Below are positions 17,545-26,682 of a stretch of 64,000 bases of DNA, piece by piece (position 1 is the stretch's first letter; each line of letters starts with the position of its first letter). The notes beneath the pieces are model-generated. The model did no database searches, had not been told where the DNA came from, and saw only the letters and a list, made by a program, of their open reading frames with translations. Origin of the DNA: SIG480 sp045537045 (lineage in GTDB: Bacteria > Bacillota > Clostridia > Oscillospirales > JAAYXM01). A program made the translations under genes and the position numbers. The stretch lies in the NCBI GenBank assembly GCA_045537045.1, contig JAZSOS010000049.1, positions 1 to 64,000 on the forward strand, read 5' to 3'.

Positions 17545-20196
17545 ATGATTAAAAAAGTATTATCTCTTATGATTTGTGCAGCTCTTATCATCGGTATGCT
17601 TCCGAGCGTTTTTGCTGCAAACGATGCAACGGTAACAGTTGAAACTGTGAGCATACAGCAGGGAACTGCTACGGCTGACGTTAAGATTGACGTAGCCAAT
17701 AATCCAGGTATCGTGTTCGCAAAATTTACAGTTACATATCCGTCTGAATTAACGCTTGCGAGTGTTGCTGACGGAGGACTTCTTGGAAGTGCTACACATT
17801 CAAACGACAGAACAAGCCCGTATGTTTTGTATTGGAACAACGGAACAGCAGAAGTTGATTATACAGCAAATGGAACTGTTGCAACGCTCAAATTTGATAT
17901 TGATGTAAATGCTCAGCCCGGAACATATCCTATTATGGTGGAAGTTGTTCAGAAAGATACGTTTAATTACAATGATGATCCTGTTGTTTTCACTCCGGTA
18001 AACGGTACTATCACAATCACCGAAAAGCCGAAGGAAGATATGCAGGGTATCACCTTCACAGATGATACTGTTACCTACGACGGCACAGCAAAGGCTCTTG
18101 CCGTAGCGGGAACTCTTCCGCAGGGCGCAGAGGTTGCTTACACAAGCGCTGATTTTGACGAAGACGGCAAGGCAATTGATACCGGAACCTACAACATCAA
18201 GGCAACCGTAACAGCTCCGGGTTACAACACATGGGAAAAAGAGGCTGTTCTCACGATTGAGCCAAAGGAAGTTACCGTAACGGGACTTGTTGCAGCAAAC
18301 AAGACCTATGACGGAACAAACGCTGCAACAATCTCCGGCGGTGCGCTTTCCGGCAAGGTTGAGGGTGACGACCTCGGCGTTATGGAATATCCGACCGCAG
18401 GTACGTTTGAGCAGACTGATGCCGGCAACAATCTCGAAGTAACCTTTGCTGATATCGTGCTCGATGGTGCGGATAAGGCAAACTACACGCTCACGCAGCC
18501 GACTCTTTCAGCAAACATTGAAAAGGTTGCAATCACCGTAACCGGAAAGAGCTATCCAATCAAGGCGGGCGCAGAGCTTCCGGATCTTGCAGAAGCTTTC
18601 GAAATCACATCAGGTGCGCTTGTTGGTGAGGACACCTTCTCAGGCTCTGTCGCAACTGATGCAGATAATAATACAGAGGGTACATATAAGATTACGCAGG
18701 GTACTCTTGCACTCAGCGCGAACTATGATCTCACATTCGTTGACGGCGAAATCGTTGTAAGCCTTAAAACTCCGCAGAACATAACGGTCTCCGAAGCTCC
18801 GGCAAAGACCTACGGCGATGAGGGCTTTACTATTGAGGTAACACCGGACGAAGCTTCAGGACTTGATACATTCACTTTCACAAGTTCTGATGAAAATGTT
18901 GCAACCGTTACTGCAGAAGGCGTTGTAACAATCGTTGGTGCAGGTGAGGTAACAATCACCGTAGCACAGGCAGGTGACGAAGAATATGCTGCAAAGGAAA
19001 TTCCGGTAGCATTTACCGTTGCACAGAAGGAAGTAACCGTAGAGGCAATAGACCTCGACGAGAAGACAGCAACGCTTGTCGGAGTCCTCGAGGCAGACCT
19101 TGAAGATGTTGAGGCAGACTTTAGCAAGGTTGCTCTTGAAATAATCCCCGAAGAGGGCGAGGAGCCGGCAGAGGACGAAGAACCCGTTGTTCCGACAACT
19201 GCAACCGCAAAGGTAACAGGTCTTGCGCTCAAGGGCGATAAGGCTGCAAACTACAAGCTTGCAGATGCGGAAATCGAAGCAGAAGTTTCTCTTGAAAATG
19301 TTGTAACGGTCGAAATCACAGCAACAAACGGAACTGTTACGGGTGACGGCACATATCTTATTGGTGCTGATGTAACAGTAACCGCAACGGCTAACGAAGG
19401 CTATAACTTCTCCGGCTGGTATGTTGAAGATGAAAAGGTATCGGAAGATGGTGAATATACCTTCACGGCAGATGAAAGTATTGCACTTGAAGCCAAGTTT
19501 ACAAAGAAGCCGTCTCAGACTATCGGCGGCGGTGGCGGCGGACTCTCCGCAGGCGGAGATAAGTCCAACGCAGGTGCTGACAAGCTCGGCAATGAGGATA
19601 AGGAAGAGACAACTGCTCCCGAAGAAACACCGGTTGTGACACCGTCCGCTCCGGCAGGAAGCTTTGCTGACCTTGGTAACTACTCTTGGGCAGCAGATGC
19701 AATCACAAACCTCGTTGACAAGGGTATCATCAAGGGTACAAGCGCAACAACTTACTCACCGGCAAACAACATCATCCGCGCAGACTTTGTTGCTCTCGTT
19801 GTACGTATGTTCAACCTCACAAGCGCAGATACAGCAAACTTCGCAGATGTTGATGCATCCGATTACTTTGCAGCAGAGCTTGCAATCGCAAGAAACAGCG
19901 GTATTGTTGGCGGCATCGGCGATAACAAGTTCGCACCGCGCGGCAACATCACACGTCAGGATATGATGGTAATGCTTTACCGTGCAATGCAGAAGCTCGG
20001 AATCGAACTTAACGGAACACAGGCAACTGACGTTTCCGATATGGACACTGTTTCTGAGTATGCAAAGGAAGCTGTTGAAACACTTATGGCTAACGGCATA
20101 ATCAACGGCAAGAACGGCAAGATTGACCCAGAGGCATCGGCAACACGTGCAGAGGTTGCAGTAATGCTTAACCGCGTTCTCGATCTTGTAAAATAA
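17545..20196 (+). CDS. SLH-anchored surface protein with N-terminal cohesin-like domain
   Basis: 883 residues with a signal peptide (1-24). Residues about 25-155 form a cohesin-like domain nearly superimposable on that of the upstream protein (shared KIDV.NNPGIVFAKFTVTYPS, YWNNGTAE and FNYNDD blocks). Then come MBG/YDG-type beta domains (one begins VTYDGTAKAL, the next KTYDGTNAATISGG), a Big_2-like domain, an acidic repeat domain and a Gly-rich hinge. The C-terminus (706-883) has three SLH repeats that would bind secondary cell-wall polymer. Expected role: cell-wall anchor that captures a dockerin-bearing partner, the obvious candidate being the C39-like neighbour. Same operon, strong AAGGAAGG site, terminator after the stop. 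Confidence 0.88.
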   Translation: MIKKVLSLMICAALIIGMLPSVFAANDATVTVETVSIQQGTATADVKIDVANNPGIVFAKFTVTYPSELTLASVADGGLLGSATHSNDRTSPYVLYWNNGTAEVDYTANGTVATLKFDIDVNAQPGTYPIMVEVVQKDTFNYNDDPVVFTPVNGTITITEKPKEDMQGITFTDDTVTYDGTAKALAVAGTLPQGAEVAYTSADFDEDGKAIDTGTYNIKATVTAPGYNTWEKEAVLTIEPKEVTVTGLVAANKTYDGTNAATISGGALSGKVEGDDLGVMEYPTAGTFEQTDAGNNLEVTFADIVLDGADKANYTLTQPTLSANIEKVAITVTGKSYPIKAGAELPDLAEAFEITSGALVGEDTFSGSVATDADNNTEGTYKITQGTLALSANYDLTFVDGEIVVSLKTPQNITVSEAPAKTYGDEGFTIEVTPDEASGLDTFTFTSSDENVATVTAEGVVTIVGAGEVTITVAQAGDEEYAAKEIPVAFTVAQKEVTVEAIDLDEKTATLVGVLEADLEDVEADFSKVALEIIPEEGEEPAEDEEPVVPTTATAKVTGLALKGDKAANYKLADAEIEAEVSLENVVTVEITATNGTVTGDGTYLIGADVTVTATANEGYNFSGWYVEDEKVSEDGEYTFTADESIALEAKFTKKPSQTIGGGGGGLSAGGDKSNAGADKLGNEDKEETTAPEETPVVTPSAPAGSFADLGNYSWAADAITNLVDKGIIKGTSATTYSPANNIIRADFVALVVRMFNLTSADTANFADVDASDYFAAELAIARNSGIVGGIGDNKFAPRGNITRQDMMVMLYRAMQKLGIELNGTQATDVSDMDTVSEYAKEAVETLMANGIINGKNGKIDPEASATRAEVAVMLNRVLDLVK

Positions 20197-20211
20197 CCCA
20201 ATAAACATAAT

Positions 20212-20239
20212 ATGCCTCGCGGCATTTGCCGCGGGGCAT
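20212..20239. terminator. Bidirectional hairpin between convergent genes
   Basis: Arms ATGCCTCGCGGCA / GCCGCGGGGCAT with a short loop. It sits between the SLH gene and the convergent SbcD-like gene. The T run is short, so strength is uncertain. Confidence 0.65.
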
Positions 20240-20249
20240 AAGTTTTGTC

Positions 20250-21320
20250 TTACATCTCTCTGTTCTCAATTGCGTTGATGCCGTATCTTACGGCAAGCAG
20301 AATTCTTTCTCTTTCTTCCTCGTCTGCGCTCTCGTCAAGAAGCGCCTTCATTTTGGTAAGGAAAACACCGCGAAGTGTATCCTCACCGAGACCCTCCCAT
20401 ATATTGCGCGGAGGAACAGTTTTGTCCATTATTTCAAGCTCGGCGTATTTCGGAGAGAGCTTTTCATACAGTGCGTCAACGTCGGGGGGAACGCATTCTC
20501 CGGTAAGCGTAAGGCGCAGGTGAACCCGACCAACAGGGCAGGGAAGTGCGTTTTCAACGTCAACGCAGTCGGTAAGGTTAAGTGAAATTTCTTGGTAGCT
20601 CACATCGGAAACTGAGCGGCGATTAAGCGTGACATTGCCGTTTTCTATCGTGACGATACAAAAACCGCTGTCGTAGCATTCGCCAAAGTCGTGAGCTTCA
20701 AGACAACCGCAGTATGCATAATGCGTTTTTTTTGCCTTCAAAAGCTCTGTCGGCTTATGGACGTGAGCGAGCGCAACGTAAGCCGCTCCACTTGCGGCAA
20801 TTTCGTCTGATGAGACAGGGCTGTAACCGTCGGTGTAGAGGTTTGAGTGCAGAGCCAGAATGTCTGTGCATTCATCGTCCGGGACGCTGAATCTGTCAAG
20901 AATGCGTCCGTCGTAAACCTCGCTGCTGTATGCCGCACCCCATATGCGCACATCTTTTTCGGGAAGTTTCACATATGACAAAGTATCCTCAGTGAAGATA
21001 TGTACGTTATCGGGGAAAGAAAGCGTCCTGTATGGAGAATTCGGTGTATACGGGTCGTGGTTGCCGGGAGTGATGAAAACAGGCATTTTTGCGCGCTTTA
21101 AATCCCGCAGAAAGCTTTCTGCAGTTTCGGGACGTATGGGATATGAATCAAAAACATCACCGGCAAGAATCATCGCATCGACATTCTCTGCATTTGCAAT
21201 ATCAATCACCCTTGAGAAAAGCTCCCGAGATTCGGAACGGCGAGCACGTGCTTCGTCCGGAGAAAGGGAAGTGAACGCGCTATCTAAATGTATGTCACCG
21301 GTGTGGAGAATTTTAAGCAT
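20250..21320 (-). CDS. SbcD/YhaO-like metallophosphoesterase (DNA repair exonuclease family)
   Basis: A 356-residue calcineurin-like phosphoesterase. The metal-binding motifs are all present: DIHLDS (D-x-H) near the start, GDVFDS (G-D), GNHDP (G-N-H-D) and later H-x-H as LAHVHKP. This order and the domain size match the SbcD/Mre11-like group called YhaO in Bacillus, which pairs with a large SbcC-like ATPase. No such ATPase gene is adjacent in this window; in other genomes yhaN follows yhaO. Stop lies 10 bases beyond the bidirectional hairpin. It follows the YmdB gene by 7 bases, so the two and perhaps rny form one leftward unit. Confidence 0.82.
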   Translation of the reverse strand: MLKILHTGDIHLDSAFTSLSPDEARARRSESRELFSRVIDIANAENVDAMILAGDVFDSYPIRPETAESFLRDLKRAKMPVFITPGNHDPYTPNSPYRTLSFPDNVHIFTEDTLSYVKLPEKDVRIWGAAYSSEVYDGRILDRFSVPDDECTDILALHSNLYTDGYSPVSSDEIAASGAAYVALAHVHKPTELLKAKKTHYAYCGCLEAHDFGECYDSGFCIVTIENGNVTLNRRSVSDVSYQEISLNLTDCVDVENALPCPVGRVHLRLTLTGECVPPDVDALYEKLSPKYAELEIMDKTVPPRNIWEGLGEDTLRGVFLTKMKALLDESADEEERERILLAVRYGINAIENREM

Positions 21321-21327
21321 AGTGTAT

Positions 21328-22107
21328 CTATCCTTTCAGAACGGTGTTTATGCGCTCGACGGAGATGCATTTTCCGTTATCGTCAATATCAAAGCACGCG
21401 CCGTTTATCATTGCAAAACCCTCGGCTTCCGCGAAACGCTCGGGAACGGAGCCGAGAAAGGATTTAAGCGATGTTTCGGGAGAACAGCCTATAACGGAAC
21501 TGTATGGACCGGTCATTCCGAGGTCGCATATAAATCCCGTTCCGCCCGGGAGAATTTTCTCATCCGCGGTCTGGACGTGGGTGTGCGTACCCCACACAGC
21601 CGAAAGACGTCCGTCAGCGTAAAACCCGAACGCTTGTTTTTCGCTTGTTGCTTCAGCGTGAAAATCGCAGACGGCAAAATCGTATTTCCCGGCGCAGTCC
21701 GAGAGAATTTTGTCAAGCGCGAAAAAAGGATTGTCCGCGCCGAGCTGCATTCCGCACCGACCGATGAGATTTATAACGAGGGCGCGGCGACCGAATGCGT
21801 CAAAAATCCCGTAGCCACATCCGGGAGCATTACCCGGAACATTATGCGGACGTAGCAGTGACGGTTCATTTTCGATATACGGTGCAATTCTGTTTTTGCC
21901 CCACATATGGTTACCGAGCGTGATTACATCCGCACCTGCGCGGAAAAGCATATCCGCGCTTTCGGGCAGAAGCCCCACCATATCTGCGTTTTCTCCGTTT
22001 ATCACACAAAAGCGTGCGTTATATTCCTTTTTCAGTGCGTTTAAGTTGGTTTTGACAGCGTGTACTCCACTTTTGCCAACAACATCGCCTATTGCAAGAA
22101 TTTTCAA
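21328..22107 (-). CDS. ymdB: YmdB-family metallophosphoesterase
   Basis: A 259-residue member of the family TIGR00282, whose Bacillus member YmdB hydrolyses 2',3'-cyclic nucleotides and shifts cells between motility and biofilm. Motifs are GDVVGKSG near the start (metal ligand Asp), INGENADM, LGNHMW and GTHTHVQTAD, which carries the C-terminal His ligands. Length is normal. The neighbouring rny gene, 106 bases upstream, is the partner seen across Bacillota, which supports the identification. A function in RNA turnover or signalling is known for the family and inferred here. Confidence 0.92.
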   Translation of the reverse strand: MKILAIGDVVGKSGVHAVKTNLNALKKEYNARFCVINGENADMVGLLPESADMLFRAGADVITLGNHMWGKNRIAPYIENEPSLLRPHNVPGNAPGCGYGIFDAFGRRALVINLIGRCGMQLGADNPFFALDKILSDCAGKYDFAVCDFHAEATSEKQAFGFYADGRLSAVWGTHTHVQTADEKILPGGTGFICDLGMTGPYSSVIGCSPETSLKSFLGSVPERFAEAEGFAMINGACFDIDDNGKCISVERINTVLKG

Positions 22108-22213
22108 TGAGTTTACCTCTTTCTGGAAAATAAATGTTTATGAAAAATAAGTGGTGTAATCTATATGATATTGTATCACAAATATCGGGATTACACCACA
22201 GTATTTTTAAATT

Positions 22214-23779
22214 TTATTTTGCGTAGTCGATAGCGCGCGTTTCACGGATAAGGTGAACCTTAATCTGACCGGGATATTCAAGGTCGTTTTCTATCTTCTT
22301 TGCAAGCTCGCGGGAGAGGAGAATGAGTTCATCGTCATTAACCTCATCCGGCTTTACGATTATGCGGACCTCACGGCCTGCCTGGATTGCGTAAGAGCTT
22401 TCAACGCCCTTGAAGCTTGTTGCGATTTCTTCAAGCTTTTCAAGACGCTTGATGTAGTTCTCAAGGTTTTCGCGGCGTGCACCCGGGCGTGCGGCGCTGA
22501 TTGCGTCTGCAGCCTGAACGATGCAGGCGATAACTGTTCGCGGTTCAACATCGCCGTGGTGCGCGTGGATCGCATGTATAACCTCTTCGTTTTCCTTGTA
22601 CTTTTTCGCAAGGTCAACACCGATTGATACGTGTGAGCCTTCAACCTCGTGGTCAACGCTCTTTCCAAGGTCATGGAGAAGACCTGCACGCTTTGCGAGC
22701 ATAACGTCAACGCCGAGTTCTGCAGCGAGAAGACCTGAGATATGAGCAACCTCGATGGAGTGCTTGAGGACGTTCTGACCGTAGCTTGTACGGAAACGGA
22801 GACGACCGAGGAGTTTTACTATTTCAGGATTGAGTCCGTGAACGCCGGTATCAAACGTTGCACGCTCACCTTCCTGCTTAATTACATGGTCAACATCACG
22901 GCGCGCCTTTTCAACCATTTCTTCGATTCTTGCCGGATGGATGCGTCCGTCGGAGATAAGCTTCTCAAGAGAGAGGCGTGCGATCTCACGGCGAATCGGG
23001 TCAAAGCTTGAAAGTGTGATTGCCTCGGGGGTGTCGTCGATTATAAGGTCAACACCCGTAAGGGTTTCAAGTGTTCTGATGTTGCGGCCTTCACGGCCGA
23101 TGATGCGTCCCTTCATTTCGTCATTCGGAAGCGGAACGACGGAAACCGTTGCCTCGGCAACGTGGTCTGCTGCACACTTCTGAATTGCAAGGGAGATAAG
23201 ATGACGAGCCTTTTCGTCTGCCTCATCCTTAAACTGTGCCTCTAAATCCTTAAGACGGACGGCATAGTCGTGGCGCACCTCAGATTCAAGATTCTGGATG
23301 AGATACTGCTTTGCTTCTTCGGCTGTATAGCCGGAAATTTTTTCGAGCATTTCAAGCTGACTGCGCTTTATCAGCTTAAGTTCTTCGTTGAGTGCATCGT
23401 TATCTTTGATTTTCTTTGAGAGAGTTGCGTCCTTCTGCTCTATTGCCTCATGTTTTTTGTCGAGAGATTCTTCTCTCTGAACAACGCGGCGTTCCTGCTT
23501 CTGGAGCTCTGCGCGGCGATCCTTCATTTCACGGTCGAATTCCGTTCTGCTCTTGTGGATTTCTTCCTTTGCTTCAATAAGCATCTCGCGCTTTTTGTTT
23601 TCTGCTGTTTTGATGGAATCATTTACAATTCTTTTTGCTTCATTCTCGGCACTTGAAATTGTTTTCTCTGCAACTTTTTTGCGGAACGTGATGCCGAGGA
23701 TAAACGCAACAACTGCGAAAACGGCGACAACCGCCGCAATTACGATCCATGCAATGGGGGAAAGTTCGGAAAAATTCAT
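22214..23779 (-). CDS. rny: Ribonuclease Y
   Basis: A 521-residue membrane-tethered endoribonuclease that starts the decay of many mRNAs in Gram-positive bacteria. One TM helix (about 9-31), a long Lys/Glu-rich coiled coil (about 40-190), a KH RNA-binding domain with GRIIGREGRN (224-233), and an HD domain with the metal-binding HD pair at 369-370 (LLHDLGKS). The layout and length are textbook. It is read from right to left with a good GGAGGT site before ATG 23779 and is followed by ymdB. Confidence 0.97.
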   Translation of the reverse strand: MNFSELSPIAWIVIAAVVAVFAVVAFILGITFRKKVAEKTISSAENEAKRIVNDSIKTAENKKREMLIEAKEEIHKSRTEFDREMKDRRAELQKQERRVVQREESLDKKHEAIEQKDATLSKKIKDNDALNEELKLIKRSQLEMLEKISGYTAEEAKQYLIQNLESEVRHDYAVRLKDLEAQFKDEADEKARHLISLAIQKCAADHVAEATVSVVPLPNDEMKGRIIGREGRNIRTLETLTGVDLIIDDTPEAITLSSFDPIRREIARLSLEKLISDGRIHPARIEEMVEKARRDVDHVIKQEGERATFDTGVHGLNPEIVKLLGRLRFRTSYGQNVLKHSIEVAHISGLLAAELGVDVMLAKRAGLLHDLGKSVDHEVEGSHVSIGVDLAKKYKENEEVIHAIHAHHGDVEPRTVIACIVQAADAISAARPGARRENLENYIKRLEKLEEIATSFKGVESSYAIQAGREVRIIVKPDEVNDDELILLSRELAKKIENDLEYPGQIKVHLIRETRAIDYAK

Positions 23780-23991
23780 GTTGGTGCATTACCTCCTTAG
23801 TCTGATGATTGTTTTTAACATTTTGTTTCAAATTAATTATGTAATAAATCAAGTTATTGTAAAAGTGAAAAAAATTTCACACAGCGCAATCAATAACAAC
23901 GATATTATCCACTTATATATTTTAGATGTAAATTGTCAATATGTCAAGTTTAATCGCGTGGATTTTTAAAAAAATTTCTGTTTTTTTATTC

Positions 23992-24020
23992 TTGACAATT
24001 TCGCGGTGTCGGGATAACAT
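23992..24020 (+). promoter_or_regulatory. Sigma-A promoter of the methyltransferase gene
   Basis: TTGACA (23992-23997), 17 bases, TAACAT (24015-24020), 30 bases before the start codon. Confidence 0.7.
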
Positions 24021-24050
24021 AAGAATAAGATGTATTTCGGAGGCGCAAAA

Positions 24051-24764
24051 ATGCTTGATGAACTCGGTATAAACGGATTTGTTATGGAACAAGATGAAAA
24101 ATATTTAAAGCTCGGTACGGATGCGATGATACTTTCCGAGTTTGCACATATTAAAAAGAATGACCGCGTGTGTGACCTTGGCTGCGGGGCGGGTGCGGTT
24201 TCAATTCTGCTTGCGGCGCGGTATGAGAATATAGAGCTTTGCGGAGTTGAAATTGTGGAAGGCGCGGCGGAGCTTTGCCGTCGCAATATAGTATACAACA
24301 ATATCGGAGACAGAATGACGGTGTATTGCGAGGACTTAAAAAACGTGCGGAGTCTGTTTCCTGCCGGAAGCTTTGATGCCGTGGTGTCCAACCCTCCGTT
24401 TATGCAGTCGGGGGGAGGTCTGCATACCGAAAACGAAGAACTTCTCATCGCGAGAATGGAAATATGCTGTACCATAGACGATGTGTGCGCCGCGGCGGCG
24501 TATCTTCTCAAATTCGGCGGAAGCTTTTCTCTCGTTCATCGTCCGGCGCGCCTTGCCGATTTGTTTTATGCGATGAGTAAGCACAACCTTGCGCCGAAGC
24601 GTATGCGCCTGGTGCAGGATACTGTGACGGCAGAACCGTCTCTTGTGCTTATCGAGGCACGGAAGGGAGGAAAAAGCGGTATAAAGAATATGCCTGTACT
24701 TATCCTTAAAAATCCCGACGGTAGTGAGAGAGAAGAAACAAAGAGAATTTACCGGAGAAAATAA
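24051..24764 (+). CDS. tRNA1(Val) adenine N6-methyltransferase family protein
   Basis: A 237-residue SAM-dependent methyltransferase of the TrmN6/YfiC group. CDLGCGAGAVSILLAARY is the SAM-binding motif I, CGVEIVEGAAELCRRN gives the acidic ribose contact, and AVVSNPPFMQSGGG contains the NPPF catalytic motif of N6-adenine methyltransferases. E. coli TrmN6 methylates A37 of tRNA1-Val. The same target is likely but not proven here. GGAGG precedes ATG 24051 by 7 bases, which decides against a longer frame. Confidence 0.86.
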   Translation: MLDELGINGFVMEQDEKYLKLGTDAMILSEFAHIKKNDRVCDLGCGAGAVSILLAARYENIELCGVEIVEGAAELCRRNIVYNNIGDRMTVYCEDLKNVRSLFPAGSFDAVVSNPPFMQSGGGLHTENEELLIARMEICCTIDDVCAAAAYLLKFGGSFSLVHRPARLADLFYAMSKHNLAPKRMRLVQDTVTAEPSLVLIEARKGGKSGIKNMPVLILKNPDGSEREETKRIYRRK

Positions 24765-24787
24765 CGTTCGTTATTTTGACGGTTTTA

Positions 24788-24830
24788 AAAGAACGATTTT
24801 GTCTAAAATGACGAAATTGTTCTTTCTTTA
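24788..24830 (+). terminator. Probable terminator of the methyltransferase gene
   Basis: Near-complementary arms AAAGAAC / GTTCTTT enclosing smaller paired segments (TGTC / GACG), followed by CTTTATT. Weak T run, so moderate support. Confidence 0.45.
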
Positions 24831-24853
24831 TTGGTTCTCGCCAAAAGAAATCC

Positions 24854-24922
24854 TTGCAAAACACACAAAATAGAGTTATAATAAATTTATGCAGTGAAAA
24901 AACGGACGCATATCCGTTTTTT
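24854..24922 (+). promoter_or_regulatory. Promoter followed at once by a terminator-like hairpin (possible attenuator)
   Basis: TTGCAA (24854-24859), 17 bases, TATAAT (24877-24882). A transcript would start near 24,889 and at once meet AAACGGA / TCCGTTT plus seven T (about 24,898-24,922). A second small hairpin (GGGT / ACCC, 24,939-24,956) lies just before the ribosome site of the PIG-L gene. Premature termination control of the sugar operon is a reasonable reading. Confidence 0.55.
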
Positions 24923-24971
24923 TCGTATAAATTTGTATGGGTGGAATCTCACCCCGAAAGGAATGAAAAAA

Positions 24972-25682
24972 ATGAGAGTGCTTGCTGTCGGGTGTCATGC
25001 TGATGGCCTCGGGCTCAGCTGCGGCGGAACTCTTGCCCGTATGGTTAAGGAAGGGTATGAAGTATACACCTGCCACGTTTGCAACGGCGATATGGGGCAT
25101 GCTGTCATTATGCCGGAAGAGCTTAATGCAATGCGTACAAAGGAAGCGGAAAACGCCGGCGCTGTTCTCGGTGTAAAGAAGGTTTATAATGTCAATGTAG
25201 GAGATTGTATGATTTATGCGGATGATATCAATGCCCGCCGCGAAATGGTCAGAATTCTCCGCGAGGTCAAGCCTGATTTCATAATCACGCACGGACCGGA
25301 TGACTATATGAACGATCACCTTCAGGTAAGCCAGCTTGTTTTTGAAACGAGCTTTACGGCAACCGTAGGACATATGTTCCCGGAAACGGGAGCACCTATG
25401 GGCGGTGTTGTTCCAATTTATTATATGGATAACCTTGCAGGAACAAACTTTGTCCCCGAAATGTATGTTGATGTTACGGACTATATCGACCAAAAGCTTT
25501 CTGCGGTAGAGTGCCACGAAAGCCAGATAGTTTGGATGCGTGAACATGATAAGATTGACTTTATCGAGTTTGTAAGATCCTGCACGCGTGCGCGCGGACT
25601 TCAGTGCGGCGTTATGTATGCCGAGGGCTTTAAGACCTGTAAGGCACACCTTCGCCAGACAACAATTAGACATTTGCCGTAA
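24972..25682 (+). CDS. PIG-L family deacetylase, variant active site
   Basis: A 236-residue LmbE/PIG-L protein. The family removes acetyl from GlcNAc-type sugars with a zinc-bound water. The signature normally reads A-H-P-D-D-E with GCGGTL after it; here it is C-H-A-D-G followed by LGLSCGGTL. The His and the first Asp (the usual base) stay, but the second Asp (a zinc ligand) is Gly. THGPDDYMNDHLQ, the second motif, is intact with its HxxH-like spacing. ATG 24972 was chosen because AAAGGA lies 8 bases upstream. It is first of three tightly spaced genes with the NagB-like and Gfo/Idh proteins. Confidence 0.82.
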   Translation: MRVLAVGCHADGLGLSCGGTLARMVKEGYEVYTCHVCNGDMGHAVIMPEELNAMRTKEAENAGAVLGVKKVYNVNVGDCMIYADDINARREMVRILREVKPDFIITHGPDDYMNDHLQVSQLVFETSFTATVGHMFPETGAPMGGVVPIYYMDNLAGTNFVPEMYVDVTDYIDQKLSAVECHESQIVWMREHDKIDFIEFVRSCTRARGLQCGVMYAEGFKTCKAHLRQTTIRHLP

Positions 25683-25708
25683 GGCTTATTTTAAGGAGGA
25701 TAAAAATT

Positions 25709-26656
25709 ATGGATTTCATTAGTACAGTAAAAGGCTCCCTTTTAGAGGGATTCTATCCGGCAGGCTGGGATTTCGAGAAGATTGACAAGTGCTGTTCCAA
25801 TGCACCTGAGGCGATTTTCGAGCGCCAGAGCTTCTGGAACCCGGATTTTAAGCCGGTACAGTGTGACAACGTTGCGGAATTTGATATGATGATGGGCCAC
25901 GAGATTGCAAACCAGATCAAAATGGCACGTGATGAAGGCATCAAGCTTGCAATGATTCTTCCGGCAGGCCCGATGGGTATGTACCGCTGGGCAGCATACT
26001 TCCTCAATGAGTGGGATGTAGACTGCTCTCACGTATACGGCTTTAACATGGACGAATGGTCTGATGCAGACGGTAACACACTCGACCCGTCCAACCCCGG
26101 TTCGTTTACATATGCAATGCGCGACGCATTCTATAGCAAGGTAAACAAGACTGTTCCGGAAAATCAGAGAAACTTCGCAACTAAGGAAAACCTTCCGACA
26201 TATCCGGAAAAGATTGCGAAATTAAAGGCAGAGGGCGCACGCCTTATCACCACTTTTGGTATCGGACGTATGTGCCATATCGCATTCTGGGAGCCGCAGT
26301 TTGCAGCTGAGTTTGCGACAGAAGAAGAGTGGAAGAACCAGATGTACCGCATCGGTGCAAAGCTTCACCCGCTCACAATTGAGCAGAATGCAATCACAAG
26401 CTTCAAGAGCCGCACAACTCTTGTTCCGTGCCGTGCAAACACAATCGGCCCCGGTCTCTTCCTCCAGTCTGACCGCATCATCGGCGGCTGCGACGGTGCT
26501 CTTTCCCGCGGAATGCAGTGGCAGGGTATGTCTCTGTGGATGACTCTCCGCTACGGTCCGACTCCGTGGATAACTTCTTCCTATATGCCCACTCTCGCAG
26601 GAAAGCTCTTCTTCCTTAAAGAGCTTGCAGGTCCGCTTGTTGCAGAGTGCAACTAA
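25709..26656 (+). CDS. Glucosamine-6-phosphate deaminase-like protein (NagB fold), altered active site
   Basis: 315 residues, longer than ordinary NagB (about 240-270). It keeps the phosphosugar-isomerase landmarks: ILPAGPMGMYR for the phosphate loop, FNMDEW for NagB's FNMDEY, and GIGRMCHIAFWEP where NagB has GxGxDGHIAFNEP. In that segment the His and Glu of the catalytic relay remain, but the catalytic Asp is Met. The enzyme may act on a different amino sugar or not be a deaminase. It is 26 bases after the PIG-L gene with TTAAGGAGG, so both are co-transcribed. A deacetylase followed by a deaminase is a logical amino-sugar pathway. Confidence 0.8.
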   Translation: MDFISTVKGSLLEGFYPAGWDFEKIDKCCSNAPEAIFERQSFWNPDFKPVQCDNVAEFDMMMGHEIANQIKMARDEGIKLAMILPAGPMGMYRWAAYFLNEWDVDCSHVYGFNMDEWSDADGNTLDPSNPGSFTYAMRDAFYSKVNKTVPENQRNFATKENLPTYPEKIAKLKAEGARLITTFGIGRMCHIAFWEPQFAAEFATEEEWKNQMYRIGAKLHPLTIEQNAITSFKSRTTLVPCRANTIGPGLFLQSDRIIGGCDGALSRGMQWQGMSLWMTLRYGPTPWITSSYMPTLAGKLFFLKELAGPLVAECN

Positions 26657-26682
26657 TTGATATTTAAGTGAGGTAACATATA

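Noticed and set aside
20944..21855. 303-codon plus-strand frame antisense to the SbcD-like and YmdB genes
   Set aside because: Both genes on the other strand have complete family motifs; the frame is a long shadow of GC-rich codon use.
24876..25673. 265-codon minus-strand frame over the PIG-L gene
   Set aside because: The plus-strand protein has PIG-L motifs and operon spacing; the minus frame has none.
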